DNA of 64,000 nucleotides from Sindora glabra (GCA_020226215.1 CM035232.1:81308693-81372692); one strand, 5' to 3'. Positions 1-14,818 are shown, counted from the stretch's first letter. Notes: generated by a model from the sequence alone, not told the origin. Made by a program: numbers and translations.

Positions 1-10
1 ATGATTATCA

Positions 11-46
11 CATCGTTATCATCATCATTATTATTATTATTATATG
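11..46. repeat. Short ATC/ATT trinucleotide microsatellite
   Basis: Imperfect ATC units pass into about five ATT units. It is a simple-sequence repeat with no coding context. Confidence 0.85.
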
Positions 47-1904
47 AAAATAAGCTCTTCAGAACAAGATAGAAATACTTGCATTAAATTTCCTTGTTGT
101 ACTAGATGCATCACTTATCTAATTTAAAAGCTTTAGAGACTTTAAACTATAACTTGTATGGTTGGAATACAACATATTTTAGTAGAAACTTAATCATACT
201 ATTTGAGTTTTTATGGTTGAGGGAAACTCATTTTAGATAAATAGTTTACCATTTTTTATGAAAGAATAGAATGTAATTAGTTAGGCTTAATAAGGTAAGT
301 TTAAAATGATGTTAAAGTAGTAGAGGTAAGAATACGAGCTAGATGTACCTGGAATTATCTTAGGGATAAGAAAGAAACCTAATAGAGGTGAGATAGGTGT
401 GACTCTTGAGAAATTTTTAGTAGAAATAAATATGAATGTTATTTATGTTTATGCTTAGTGCTAAATGCAAAACTAATTTGTCATAATCAGAATGGAGTTA
501 GGTAAGAAGGGTTAGACCATCGAAGTAGAGGGTAAAAAGATTTATTCAATTTTAACTGCTTTATAGAGAAATGTACATTGAATCCTTTAAAACATGTTAA
601 TAAGTGGTAGAATAAAAAACTATGAATCTTGCAACTTTATAAATATGTACAGTTAAGTCGAGTTCTATGTAATTTTCTATATACATTTTGGATATGTGAC
701 CTAAAGGTATGGAAAATAGAAGTTTCCCCCTAAAGGACTATAGATTTGTGGTCAATAGAAATTGTAATTGTGAGTTTAATAGCTTATCAACCCAGTAATA
801 ATGTATAAGTATTTAAAAAGGTTATGAGTGTGTAAATGAAAATGGCTAAGTTATTCCTTAAGGGTTATCATAAGATACATAAAGAAACTAGAATGGAATA
901 GCATAATAAATTGTATAATCTTAGGTGGATACGATTAACAATTAAACAAATGCTCCTACTAGTATGAACATCAAACTACTAAGTCTATGATACCATCAAA
1001 GTAAGATTTGACTATTTGGTAAGACATGTAACCAGATTAGTATTAGGAAAATGATCCTAGTTATTGTAATGCACAAATGACTAAAGGTGTATGATGAAGA
1101 AAGGTATAAAACTATGTATGATTGCATCATTAAGGTTATGTGAATCTAGAGAATGTAAATTAAAAATGAATCTCAATAAGATATTAGTAGACTAGATTGA
1201 TTGTAGTAATATAAAGACCTTTTATGAGATAAAGATACTGAGCCTTCTTTTTCAAGTGTAAGAAAGATGGATGGTTAACTAGGAAAGTAGATAATTTTCA
1301 TGGTGCACTATAAAAATAATGGGTAAAAGTTAGAAACACAACACCAATGAGATTGAAGGAAATTAAGTTGTTATATGATCATGAGAATGAAAAATATAAG
1401 GTTAAGATAGTAGGGGTTAGTGAACTTACATGAATTAAAGAGTTGATGATACATAAAATAGGATAGGGCTATGAGAGCATGAGCATCAAAACATTAGGAA
1501 TTAAGAAACTATTTTAGTATGGATTGACATGGTGATTGGTTTTAAAATAAGAATTACAGGGTAATGATATAAGTTTACTAACCTCAATGATATGTAGTAG
1601 AACCTAATTTTCTCATATATTGCTAGAAATAGGTCTTGATTAATTAACTAAGTGATTTACCATGGTAACTAACATTAAAGGAGGAATTAAGAATTTAAAG
1701 GGTAATTAGATAGTAAAGATAATACAGGATAAAAAGTGCATTTAGAGGTACCACCATTAGAGAATAAATAAGTACAATTTTATATGGATCATGATTATAA
1801 CCTAACATTTTTCCTTGAATCGATGGATTGAGTAATTTAATTACCTACTCATGTAATTTTAACCCTACTTGGTGGTGGTCGTATAGAGTGATGTTGTAAT
1901 TATA

Positions 1905-1950
1905 TTGTTATTATTATTGTTATTGTTGTTATTGTTGTTGTTATTGTTAT
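1905..1950. repeat. TTG/TTA trinucleotide microsatellite
   Basis: An interrupted run of TTG and TTA triplets. The interruptions by single-base change within the triplet suggest an old, slowly decaying array. Confidence 0.85.
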
Positions 1951-2486
1951 ACATCTTATTGTTGATTACTATCATTACTTCTAATAATACTAGTGTGACA
2001 AATATCAATATTATTCTAGTTAATGTTGCTAGTAAAAATGTTATTGTTGTTGGAGTAATATTAGAATGATGGATTTGTGTATTAAGAGCTACTAGGACCC
2101 TACCAAATTAATTGTATGAATGAATTAGATGTGCCCAAATAATACTTCAATTTTGTGTGGGAATTAACTATATTGGGTCTAAGGTATTTTATGTACATCT
2201 TCATGTTTGAGGCTTGCATTTTTAGCCACCTAGGATGGTGCAATTTGAATGAATAATGATAATGCTTGGTAAAATATTATGTGACATTATTGAGTCCAAG
2301 ATTATTAGTATAAGTAAATAACTGAGAGTGGTGTTATGGATTATTAAGAAGTATAACTATGTGATTTGGGACAAGTATAGGAATAATAGCATACAATATG
2401 CACCTTCACATAATTAGGTCGACTTATGCCTTGATATTAAATTTTAGTAAGAATAAGTTAGCAATAGCAAGAAATGAAAATTAAAT

Positions 2487-5588
<3,102 letters not shown>

Positions 5589-6205
5589 TAAATGGATTAT
5601 AAAAGTTTACTAAAGTAAAAAGCAAGTGATTTTCATACTTAAATTCATGAGAATTATGAAGCAGTAGTCATTGGTACATATTAATTAATATGATTATGAA
5701 AATCTAAATTAATAAGTCTTCATATAATGGTAAGTAAGTAAGTCAAGGGGACTTTCAATCATATGGTTACATCAGTTGTTTATTTAGAATTAAAGTTTAA
5801 TATTTCACTAACCCTGATAAGGTGATAGTGAATAAGTTGTGTACAACAAGATTAGAAACCTTAATTTTAAAGGATGTAAGCAATAAAGTAATATAAAATA
5901 CTCTAAATAGATGTACAATAGAATGAATATTACTCCAAGGTTTAGAGGTTAGTAAGAAAAAGTAAATTATTCATAAGTTGATTAAATGAAAGGAATTATA
6001 TCAATGAATAAGAGTAAGAAGATTATAAGTTCATTTAACCAAGCTAGGAAGGAACCTATATAACCTTAAGAATAATTTTAAAGATAACAACCTAAACCAT
6101 TGAAGGATATAATTATTTCCCCCCACCTCTTATAGTACACTATGAACCATTGAAGAAGGCATTTGCTCCACACCATAACTCCATTATGTGTAAGAAATAA
6201 CCTAA
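5589..6205. other. Host sequence between solo LTRs D1 and A1
   Basis: It begins with the right TAAAT duplication of D1 and ends with the left CCTAA duplication of A1. It contains no coding region I can support. Together with 8741-9097 it probably belongs to the interior of the retroelement whose LTR starts near 9098. Confidence 0.5.
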
Positions 6206-6793
6206 TGTAATGTCCCGAATTTTCAATTCTATTATTTGAATCTTTAATTTCTGAGGCTGTAGAAATGAAGAGCATGTTTGAATTAGCCTAGTGGGTGAAT
6301 CTCAAGTTGAAAGGAATTAAGTGTAAGGGTAAATGAAATTTTGAAGGAAAACGAATAGTAGGGAAAGAATTAATTTTCCTAAATAGTATGAATGATCAGA
6401 GGAGGTTGGAAAACCCTAAAAGGGGAGGTTGTCTAAGTCTGATAGTGTAAGGAATTTTAAATAGATAGAAACCCTATGGACTATTTTGCAAAAGTGCAGA
6501 ATCGGATGTGGTTAAAGTGTAAATAATTAAGGATTTGGGATCTAATATGAATAACTAAGAGTTTGGGGTGCAATATGTGATTTTAATTAGTGTGACCAAT
6601 GGATTTATGACAAGTGTCATTATTAGAAAAATAATGGCAAGAATAGCCTTAATAATTGGTGCCAAAGGACTAAAATACCCTTGGAAACCTCAAAAAAAGA
6701 CCAAAATGCCCCTAGAGCTTCATGAAAACTCTCCTCTCTTCTCCACTTTTCTAAAAGCTGTAGAAAATCTCCATGAAAGCTCCAAAACGTGCA

Positions 6794-6820
6794 GGAGAGA
6801 GAGAGAAAGAGAGAGAAAGT
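6794..6820 (+). repeat. GA-rich run in the LTR A1 leader
   Basis: A purine run of GAGAGA and GAAAGAGA blocks. Related purine runs occur at the matching place in A2 (about 9992-10020) and A3 (about 27573-27600), so it is part of the LTR rather than a chance microsatellite. Confidence 0.8.
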
Positions 6821-7419
6821 TTCTTTTGAGTTTTTCACCTAAAAATACCAAGATTTAAGCTAAGGTGTAGAAGGGAAAATTGCTCATCTCATCAAGCTCT
6901 ATCTATTGGTGTCTCTAGATTGAAGAAAAGCCCAAGTTTGATTAAGTTTGGGGAGCTCCAAGTGAGGATTTTCAAGTTGCACTAAGAGGTAAAAATGTTC
7001 TCCTCTAAGAGCTCTTTAATGTACTCTTCTTAATTTCTTGAAATCTTGAGGTTGGTGTGGTTGAGGGTGTTTGAACATGGAGTTTAGGATGATTTGAATA
7101 TGTTTAATGGTGTTTTAGAGGTTGCTATGTTAAGCTATGGCTTTGGTTGGGTGTAAAAAGAGCAAGAAACATGATGAACACATTTGGGTTTTAGAGGTAT
7201 AATGGTGCATGTGTAGAGTTGGCATGATATGTTTGGAACTTGGCTAAAATGATGAAGTTAGAATAATTTCTATGAAGCTTAAAGCCTATGAAAGATGAAA
7301 CTTTGAGTTGTGAAAGTGTTTATGTGCATTTTTCCTTTTGAGAAGCTAAAACTATAAATATGAAAAAGAAGGAAGGAGGGAGTTTTAGCTGTTTAATGTG
7401 TTTTCGGAGGATCAGTGAA

Positions 7420-7665
7420 GTACACTGGGTAGAACACGGCCCGTGTTGTACCCTCGTGTTCTTCGTCGAAGCTGATCAGCGTGCTACACGGGGTGCAACA
7501 CTCCCCGTGTTTACCTCAGGACTGAAGGGCAGTAAGGTACACGGTGTAGAACACGGCCCGTGTTCATCCCCGTGTTCTTTGTCAAGTAGCCCAGAAGTGA
7601 ACCAGTAAGGAACACGGTCCTGAACACGGGGTATGAGACCCCCGTGTTCTTTGTTAAGTGAACTT
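7420..7665. repeat. Array of ACACGG/CCGTGT palindromic motifs in LTR A1
   Basis: The hexamer ACACGG and its complement CCGTGT recur many times, often facing each other, as in ACACGGCCCGTGT near 7434 and again near 7552. Each facing pair can form a short hairpin. The block is much richer in GC and CpG than its surroundings. A decayed version occurs in A3 near 28075-28225, and it is absent from A2. Confidence 0.85.
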
Positions 7666-8050
7666 TTGGGCTTGATTTCTTCATGTTTTGCATGGCCTTA
7701 CCCCTAGATCCTTTTCTAATGTTCATACGTGTTATTTCAAGGCTTGAAAACAAGGTATAGAGCATCTAAGTATGCATTTAATTAAGTGGAGAAAGTAAAG
7801 AATACATGAGGATTAGGGAAAGTGATAATGTTCTAATATAAGCTATGATGTGTATTTGTATAGACTAAAGAGTGACAACTTGCCAACTTGCAAAGGCAAG
7901 AGGAAGTATAAAGGAGTTTTTGAGTGAGAGCAAAGGAAACATCACATTGGAAGCTTGTGAAAGGTAGCTAGCTTCATCCTTAAGCTGTTTTCTATTTACA
8001 TGATTTTCTGTATTTTATGCCATTGTATGGAATGTGTATGGAATTGTTGT

Positions 8051-8240
8051 GGCACTACCCGAGAAGACAGTAGAATACTGTGTTTAGCCTATGGCTCGGG
8101 ATCCTCGGGGATAATAGTGCATTTGTTGTGTGTGGTACCTTTGGCTCGGGAACCCCGGGAAGACAGTGTGATACTGTGTTAGGCCTTTGGCTCGGGAACC
8201 CCGGGAAGACAGCGTGATGCTGTGTGAGGCCTAGGTATGA
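8051..8240 (+). repeat. Tandem CCCGGGAAGACAGTG-type repeat in LTR A1
   Basis: Units of roughly 46 bp contain GGCTCGGGAACCCCGGGAAG followed by ACAGTGTGATACTGTG; the last part is itself an inverted repeat (CAGTgtgatACTG). Diverged units are visible in A2 and A3, and copy number differs among the three LTRs. Confidence 0.8.
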
Positions 8241-8740
8241 TTAATTATGATGGCCATCTAGATATTGAGATAAATCCTTGAATGGAATTGATGGTTGCTG
8301 TGTGATATGCATATTTCCTATAATGGTATGGCATTGAATATGATGATAATCGATTAATTGATTTCGAAACGTATGTTTTATTTGCTTAAGGATCTGGAAT
8401 GGCTTGAAATGTTTTTATGGCAATGCTAGCTACTGGGAAACTTTATTTCTTATGTTTTCTGTTTGGTGACTAACCATTCCAGGTGATGCTTCCAAAGGCT
8501 CTCATGATAGAGGACAATGATAATTTTGAAGTTGTAAACGTTTATATAGTTGGAAATATTGTATATGATGGATGTATATCCTGTAAATTGAACTTTTGTA
8601 TAATTATATGACTTTTGCTCATGTGTATAAAGTACATAATTTTGAATTTTTTTCGTATTAGCTTGAGGTAGATGACGAATGAGTGCGTAATAATCTTCTA
8701 GTAATGGAGGAATAAGGTGTTAATAAGTAAGGGAGTTACA

Positions 8741-9097
8741 CCTAATAGAATAAAAAATGTTAAGAATTTATATTTATGGTTGGATCTAAATTAGGAACTT
8801 GATTAATGGCAGTACTTAATAATGCATGGTACAGTACCATTAAGATGAGAACCACACAAATTTTAGAAACATTAATAACATTTGACAGTGTAAAACCTTT
8901 TGATAAGTTGAATTTAACATATGGATATTAGTTTTAATATATAATGTGCAAATATAATTCAATCAATGGAATTCTAAAAAAAAGGTAAGGCATTTCATTC
9001 AAATGTCGAAATACAATATTAATATATTTTTGCTTAGGACAATGGATTAACTAAGACATAAGAATTTGAAAATAAATTCTCTTGAAGGGGAGAAGTA
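8741..9097 (+). other. 3' end of a decayed gypsy interior with a polypurine tract before LTR E0
   Basis: The last part (about 9062-9097) reads as a remnant of the usual plant gypsy polyprotein end followed by a purine tract, GAAGGGGAGAAG. The same layout occurs at 40985-41017 before LTR E2, where AAAAAGGGGAAG precedes the LTR. The upstream sequence is too decayed to assign codons. Confidence 0.55.
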
Positions 9098-10954
9098 TTA
9101 TTATGCTCTCTTTAGAATATAGAATTTAAGAAATTTTATATTAGGACAAGAATAATTAGAATGACTTGAATTCCCTTCATAACAATTTAATTAGTATAGA
9201 AAAAAGGGTGAATTCTTGTAAGTGAATATGAATGAGATATTGGGTAAATGAAAATAAATCATTTGAATTAGCTTGAAATAAAGAATATAAAAAATTGATT
9301 GGAGAAAAATGAATTGAATAAAAGAATCAATAAATATAAGTGATTAGAGTATGTAAGTGAATATGTAGGAGATTTAGAATAAAAGGATAAAAGTGCCCTT
9401 ACTGTAATGTCCTGAATTTTTAATTTTATCATTTAAATCTCTAAATTCTAAGGTCATAAAAATGAAGAGCACGTTTGAATTAGCTTGGTAGGTGAATCTT
9501 AAGTTGAAAGGTGTTAAGTATAAGTGTAACCGAAATTTTGAAGGAAAGGGAACAATAGGAAAGGAATTAATTTTTCTAAACAGTATATATGATTAGAGGA
9601 AGTTAGAAAACCCTAGAAACGGGAGTTGTCTAAGTCTGACAGTGTAAGGAATTTTAAACAGACAGAAACCCTATGAACCAAATTGTAAAAGTGCAAAATC
9701 GGGTGTGGGTTAAAGTGTGAATAACCAATAATTTAAGAGTTAAAGTATGAATAACAAGAATTTGGGATCTAATATGTAATTTTATTTAGTGTGGCTAATA
9801 GACACATGACAAGTGTCATTATTAGAAGAAAATGGCAAGAATAGCCTTACTAATTGGTGAGAAATGATCAAAATACCCTTGAAAATTTCAAAAATAACCA
9901 AAATACCCTTGAAGCTTCATGAAAACTCTTCCTCCATCTTCTTTCTTCTCCGAAGTCATGGAAGACTCCATGAAAGAAGCTAAAATCGTGAGTTAGAGAG
10001 AAAAGGAAGAGAGAGAAAATTTCATTTGACTTTTTCACCCAAAAATAATGAGATTTAGACTTAGGTGTAGAAGATAAAGTTGCTCCTCTCATCAAGCTCT
10101 ATCACATGGTGTATTTAGGTTGAAGAAATCTCAAGTTTGATCAAGTTTAGTGAACTTCAAGTTGGGAACTTCAAGTTGCTCCAAGAGGTAAAAATGTTCT
10201 CCTCTAAAAGCTCTTTAATGTACTCTTTTTAATTTCTTGAAATTTTGATGTTGGTGTAATCAAAGGAGGTTGACCATGGAGTTTTGGATGATTTGAGTAT
10301 GTCTAATGATGATTTGGATGTTATTATGTTGATATATGGCTTTGGTTTGGTGTAAAAATAACAAGAAATCATGATGTACAAACTAGGGTTTTAGAGGCAT
10401 AATGGTGTATGTATGGATTTGGCATGATTTGTTTGGAAGTTGGCTAAATTGATGAAATTAGAATGATTCCTATGAATTATGAAGCCTATGGAAGATGAAA
10501 TTTTGAATTATGAAAGCTTGTGTAAAAATCACCTTTTAAAAAGCCAAAATCGTGACCATGGAAAAGAAGGAGGGAAGGAGATTTAGCCATTTAAATTATG
10601 TTTTTAGAATATTAGAATAATGTATTACAATGAAATTTAGGAGGTATTGGAATATACATTAAAATTTGGGTACTTCCTTCATGGCTTAGAGTATGTGAAA
10701 GAAGTGAAGAATGCATGAAGTTTAAGAAAAATAATGATATTCTAATAAGAACTATGTTGTGCATTTATGTAGACTAAGAAGTGACAAGTTGGAAAGGCAA
10801 GAGGAATTGTAAAGAAGTTTTTAAGTGAGGGTAAAGGAAACATCACTATTGGAAGCTTTTAAAATGTAGCTAGCTTTATCCTTAAGCTCTGTTTTCTATT
10901 TACATGCTTTTCTGTATCTTGTGCCATTGTATGGAATGTGTACAAAATTGCTAT

Positions 10955-11065
10955 GTGCGGCACCTATGGCCCGAGTTCCCCGGAAAGATAGTGAAATACC
11001 GTATGTGAGGCCTTTGGCCCGAGTACCTTGGGAAGACAGTGAAATTGCTGTGTATGAGGCCTAGG
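10955..11065 (+). repeat. Short copy of the CCCGG/AAGACAGTG tandem repeat in LTR A2
   Basis: About two decayed units, each with GGCCCGAGT followed by GGAAGACAGTGAAAT. It corresponds to the arrays at 8051-8240 in A1 and 28610-28900 in A3. Confidence 0.75.
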
Positions 11066-11543
11066 TACGATTATCTGTGATGGCCATCTAGATATCTATA
11101 TGAGTCATTGAATGGGCTTGATGATTGTTGTGTGCGGTGCATGATTCCTACAATGGTATTAAATGACAATGGTATGAAATAATGTGTTAAATGATTAATT
11201 AATTGATTTTTTAATGTATATTTTTATTGGCTTAAGGATCTGGAATGGCTTGATATGTTTTTCTTGAAATAGCTAGCTACTGGGAAATCTTGTTTCTTAT
11301 GTTTCTATATTGTTACTAACTATTTCAGGTGATGCTTCTAAAGGCCCTCTTGACAAAGGAGAATAATGTTTTGAAATTGTATTAAAAATGTTTATATAAT
11401 TTGTGATGTTAGTATGTGATGGATATATGTCTTGTAAGTTAAAATTTTTGTATAACTATATGACCCTTGCCTATATTATATGAAATATATGAATTTGATG
11501 TATTGTGAGTTGGTTTGGAGTAGAAGGCAACTTAGTATGCAAT

Positions 11544-12223
11544 ATGTGCGAAATTGGAAATGACCAAATGAATAGTAAATAACCAAATGAACAGTGAATT
11601 CGTAGGCAGTAAGAGGAGTATGTTTGCAGGGACTTTTGGTTAAGTTTTGATACTCTAAAAATTATGATAAAATTCAGGAGTGAACTTCATTTATTACCAT
11701 CCTCTGTGCCAAAATTCAGCTTAAAATAAGCTCTTCTGCTATGCGAATTTATTACACGTTTTGGACTGCCCTGTTACCATTACAGTGCTGAGTACTAATT
11801 GTAACTTAGTGATAAGAAGGAGTAAATGAATTAATTTTGATCTGAAAATTTTATGGAAAGTATATAACATGTTAATAAAGTATCATACCAAATTTAAGAT
11901 TATTCGGAGTTGATTTACCCCATGAACTAAGGGATTACTTTTACAGTTGTGAATTCTGGACAGCACTGGGACAGGAACTCTTTGCTGTGAGTTTTGAAAG
12001 GCCTAATGATTTCTAAATTATGTCAAATTTTTACAGGATGAGTTTAACACGTGAAAGGTTCATATAATTCAATTTCATGATTTTTGGAGTTCTTCAAAGT
12101 AGTTTTTCATATTTTTGAAGTTGGTCCAGTAATTCTGGAAATGAGCAGAAAATTTCTGAAACTCAGAATCTGTAATATTTTGTTTTGCAGAATCTTAAAT
12201 TGGTTTCAAAAAGGCATAATTGC
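11544..12223 (+). other. Extra 680-bp segment unique to LTR A2
   Basis: A1 and A3 pass directly from the equivalent of 11540 to the equivalent of 12226, while A2 has this extra block. The pentamer GCAAT lies on both sides (11539-11543 and 12224-12228). The block does not have TG...CA ends. It contains phrases such as TTCTGGACAGCACTGG that resemble LTR D2 sequence read on the other strand. It could be an ancestral part of the LTR deleted from A1 and A3, or an insertion. Confidence 0.6.
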
Positions 12224-13098
12224 GCAATAATTATCTATTTAATAAGGATTAAGGTGTTAATAAGTAAGGGAGTTACACTTACCCTTATTTAACCCTAATT
12301 TCAACCTATACTCAAGATTTTTCCACATTTCTCTCAAATCTTAACTATCTCCTTCTACACTCTTCCATCTTCTTCTGCTTTTCTATTTTTTGCTAACAAT
12401 CAAGTAAAAGAAGTGTTGATCTTCATCAATTTCTTCCTACAATTAAGGTAAGGTTTCCTCCTTGATAAAATTTCCTTGAATTCTTCCCCAAAAATGTGGT
12501 AGAAATTAGGTTTTTAAACTTAAATAAAGGAATTGTTCCTAATTTAAGAAAGCATCCAATATTTGGTTAATTAGAGCTAAGATACAACAAACCTAACATT
12601 CTAAACCTTCTTCCATACTAATTAAGTGGATATTATAGCTCAATCTCAAAGTTTTAAAGGATTTTATTTGAATTAAACCTAGGTTTTAGGTTTCCTATGA
12701 TAATGTGCATACTGCATTAGATTGTGTTGATTTCTAGTATTTAACTTAGATTAATGATGAATAGGAAGGATACAAAGTGATTGAAATGAGTATTATCATA
12801 TGGTATGGCTTGGTGATGAATTAGATGTGCGCAAAAGCAAGAGATTTGGTGATTGAACAATAGCAAATTCAAAGAAATCTACAAAAAATCATTTAATAGT
12901 TGACTATAAACTACTAAAGAATGTTAATTTATGTCAATTGAAAGACATTAGTTTACATTAACACCGATGTTTATTTTGATGCCAAGGCATTTTTTAAACT
13001 AAGTAAAAATTGAAGATGATGGATAAGAATATGACCGATATCTATATTGATGGTGGGAAACTTAATATGTTAGTTATAAGATAATCAATAGCTAAACC

Positions 13099-13311
13099 TT
13101 GTATGGAATTTCAAGTCACACTGGAAAAAAATATATAAATAGGATGATAATTTTAGGTAATAATTGTCATCTAAAAAGGATTTCAAAAGTCAAATTGGAA
13201 ACCATAATTACTTACGATATTGGTTTTAGTTACTAATCGTATCTAAAAGTCATTTCAAAAGTTTCATTTAAAAACCATACATACATAGGATGTTAGTTTT
13301 ACTTAAAAGCC
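13099..13311. repeat. Three tandem units of about 72 bp
   Basis: Units begin near 13099, 13169 and 13241. Each contains ATTTCAA followed by a GGAAACC or AAAACC block and ends GTTTTAGTTA or similar. Divergence is moderate, and the second and third units are most alike. Confidence 0.7.
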
Positions 13312-13428
13312 AGTGTCTATTATTTTCCTATAAATTTTCTCTCTAGCCAGTGTCTAGTGTCTATTATTTTCCTATAAATTTTCTCTCTAGCTAGTGTCTA
13401 TTATTTTCCTGTAAATTTCTCTCTAATT
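13309..13428. repeat. Minisatellite, three units of about 40 bp
   Basis: The phrase AGTGTCTATTATTTTCCT followed by TTTCTCTCTAG occurs three times in direct order, with an extra AGTGTCT at the start of the second unit. It directly continues from the 72-bp tandem repeat. Confidence 0.85.
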
Positions 13429-13562
13429 CTTTCTTTGCATATGAAATACTTCTAACATCTCTCTGTCGAATATTCTCTTAATATCTATCCAATGATTGAC
13501 CACTTTTATCACTAGAGTATCTAATATACTCTCATGATTAAGGTGGAGAAAAATAAATAACA

Positions 13563-13875
13563 AACTAGAATTTGCATCAAGTATCTTGATTTTGATATAT
13601 AGTATTTTTGTTGCTCTCTCATTTCATTTTCATTGAGAAAGTGTGTAATAGGAGAACTTTAACTTTTGGTTTTCTTATTGTATACTCTCTTAATTGAAAT
13701 GGAGTAAAAGTGAAATGAAAGAGTTAGTGAATGATGATTTGATTTGTGGTTCTTTTATATTCTTACTCTATTTTCATATTGCCAAAGCATACAAACTAGA
13801 GAAATTTGAGCAACAAATTGGGGTTTGCATCAAGGATAAAAATTGTGATATATAGTGGTTTTGTTGTTGTTTCTG
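13563..13875. repeat. Direct duplication of a short block, about 245 bp apart
   Basis: Blocks near 13563-13612 and 13812-13868 both read CAA(A)...TTTGCATCAAG...TGATATATAGT...TTTTGTTG. It is an old local duplication. Confidence 0.6.
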
Positions 13876-14677
13876 TGTATTCATATAGACATATAGTTTT
13901 TGTTTATTAATTATTTAATTTAGTTATTGTGTGTAAATTTGTAGATATTATTTCTCTTTATTTATTTGTAGTTTCATTATAAATAAAGCAATGATAATCA
14001 AAACTACATAAATTTGGAAAAAAAATTCTCTTTGCTAATCTATAAGTTGTTTTTACATTAAAAATTCTATCATTGGCATTTCTATTACATAGATTAACAA
14101 AGAGATTATATATCAAAATAAATATAACATTTGTGTTAAATTGGTTCAATAATAACTTTTTTTTCATATTTGTAATTTTTACTAAGATATATTATAAATT
14201 TAATATGAAAACAATTTGTAATGTTTTTTAATAATTACAGTTGAATATTCTTATAGCATTGGTTATTTACATTTGTAGATAATTGAAAGGCTTCTGTTAA
14301 GGAAACAACAAACATAAAAATGTCAGATTTTTAAAATTGATGGCATTTCCTACAAAACTAAAGATAGCTAAATGAATGGCATTTGGAAAGAAGTCTCAAT
14401 GAATAAAACGAGATATGACTAAATAAAGGGCATTTACAAAGAATTTTAAATAAATGAAACTAAAGATGAGTAAATGAACAACATTTATCAAGGTAAGGAA
14501 CTTACAACATTAATTTTTTTATGACTGTCATATAAGTCCATTTTAATTATCATAATAGTTCATTAATAATTTTCACATCATTTTAGTACTTCACCAACAT
14601 TTTAAGGCATTACAACATATGACTATACTTATGACGTATATTTTAAATTAATAATTAATATCTAATGATTTGCTCTT

Positions 14678-14692
14678 GGCCTATAAATAGGA
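14678..14692 (+). promoter_or_regulatory. TATA-like box of unknown use
   Basis: GCCTATAAATAGGAC is a good match to a plant TATA box and is set in mixed sequence rather than a simple AT run. Transcription would run rightwards toward 14720-14800. No coding sequence follows; the sequence soon enters the - strand element I. It may be a fragment of another LTR promoter. Confidence 0.35.
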
Positions 14693-14802
14693 CTTTCATT
14701 GCCTATTTGAAACAAATTGATAATATACCAAGATAACTCTCTTCCATTAAAAGAAGGCTTCTTAGTTAAAGGTGTAAATTTCAGTAGTTGGAGGGCCATT
14801 TT

Positions 14803-14818
14803 CTAAGCCACTCCCCCC
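14803..14818 (-). other. Polypurine-tract-like site of element I
   Basis: On the - strand the sequence reads TAAGTGTGGGGGGAGTGG. A similar TGTGGGGGAGAGAC motif lies at 46387-46400 in element II. In plant gypsy elements such a tract primes plus-strand synthesis just before the 3' LTR. Here no LTR follows, and in II the similar motif sits further upstream, so its role is uncertain. Confidence 0.4.

Larger units (their letters stand above)
1..2486. other. Unassigned AT-rich spacer left of solo LTR D1
   Basis: No reading frame of useful length, no recognisable protein motif on either strand, and no RNA gene were seen here. Stops are dense in all frames. It may be decayed retroelement interior, since the neighbouring sequence is, but I could not match it to another copy in the window. 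Two short microsatellites lie inside it and are listed separately. Confidence 0.5.
6206..8740 (+). mobile_element. Solo LTR A1 of a Ty3/gypsy-like retrotransposon (family A)
   Basis: It starts TGTAATGTCCCGAA and ends GGGAGTTACA, with TGTAA/TTACA inverted ends. CCTAA flanks both sides (6201-6205 and 8741-8745). It aligns along most of its length with A2 and A3: a leader with a GA-run near 6796, a GC-richer centre, and the conserved terminal block near 8710-8740. No gag, pol or second LTR is attached, so it is a solo LTR. Short open frames inside it, such as 6568-6858, 7360-7608 and 8000-8182, fall in repetitive LTR sequence and are not conserved as frames among the three copies. The LTR ends resemble those of plant chromovirus elements, but that lineage call is an inference. 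Confidence 0.92.
9403..12277 (+). mobile_element. Solo LTR A2 (family A), longest copy
   Basis: It starts TGTAATGTCCTGAA and ends GGGAGTTACA, with CTTAC on both sides (9398-9402 and 12278-12282). It matches A1 and A3 over its whole leader and 3' block. Two structural differences stand out. It lacks the ACACGG palindrome array, its place near 10590-10650 being plain AT-rich sequence. It also carries about 680 bp near 11544-12223 that A1 and A3 do not have. No internal region or second LTR is attached. Confidence 0.92.
9098..12860 (+). mobile_element. LTR E0, split by solo LTR A2 (family E)
   Basis: Segments 9098-9402 and 12278 to about 12860 together match LTR E1 (from 30475) and E2 (from 41018). 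The join is clear: the sequence around the CTTAC target (AAAGTGCCCTTAC then CCTTATTTAACCC) continues as AAATGTCCCTGCC then TTTTATAACCC in E2. The right end is not defined; similarity fades after about 12860. E0 is the most diverged of the three copies. Confidence 0.65.
12861..14804. other. Spacer with several local tandem repeats
   Basis: No coding region is supported. The stretch holds a 72-bp tandem repeat, a minisatellite, a dispersed duplication and a TATA-like box, each listed separately. It lies between E0 and the left edge of Athila-like element I, where that element's 3' LTR would be expected, but no family B LTR sequence is recognisable here. Confidence 0.5.

Noticed and set aside
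7360..8182. Frames of 60-84 codons with cysteine-rich text
   Set aside because: They are translations of the ACACGG and CCCGGG repeat arrays of LTR A1, and are not conserved in A2 or A3.
8051..8240. Regularly spaced repeats as a possible CRISPR array
   Set aside because: The sequence is plant nuclear DNA, the units are contiguous without unique spacers, and they are shared by three LTRs of one family.
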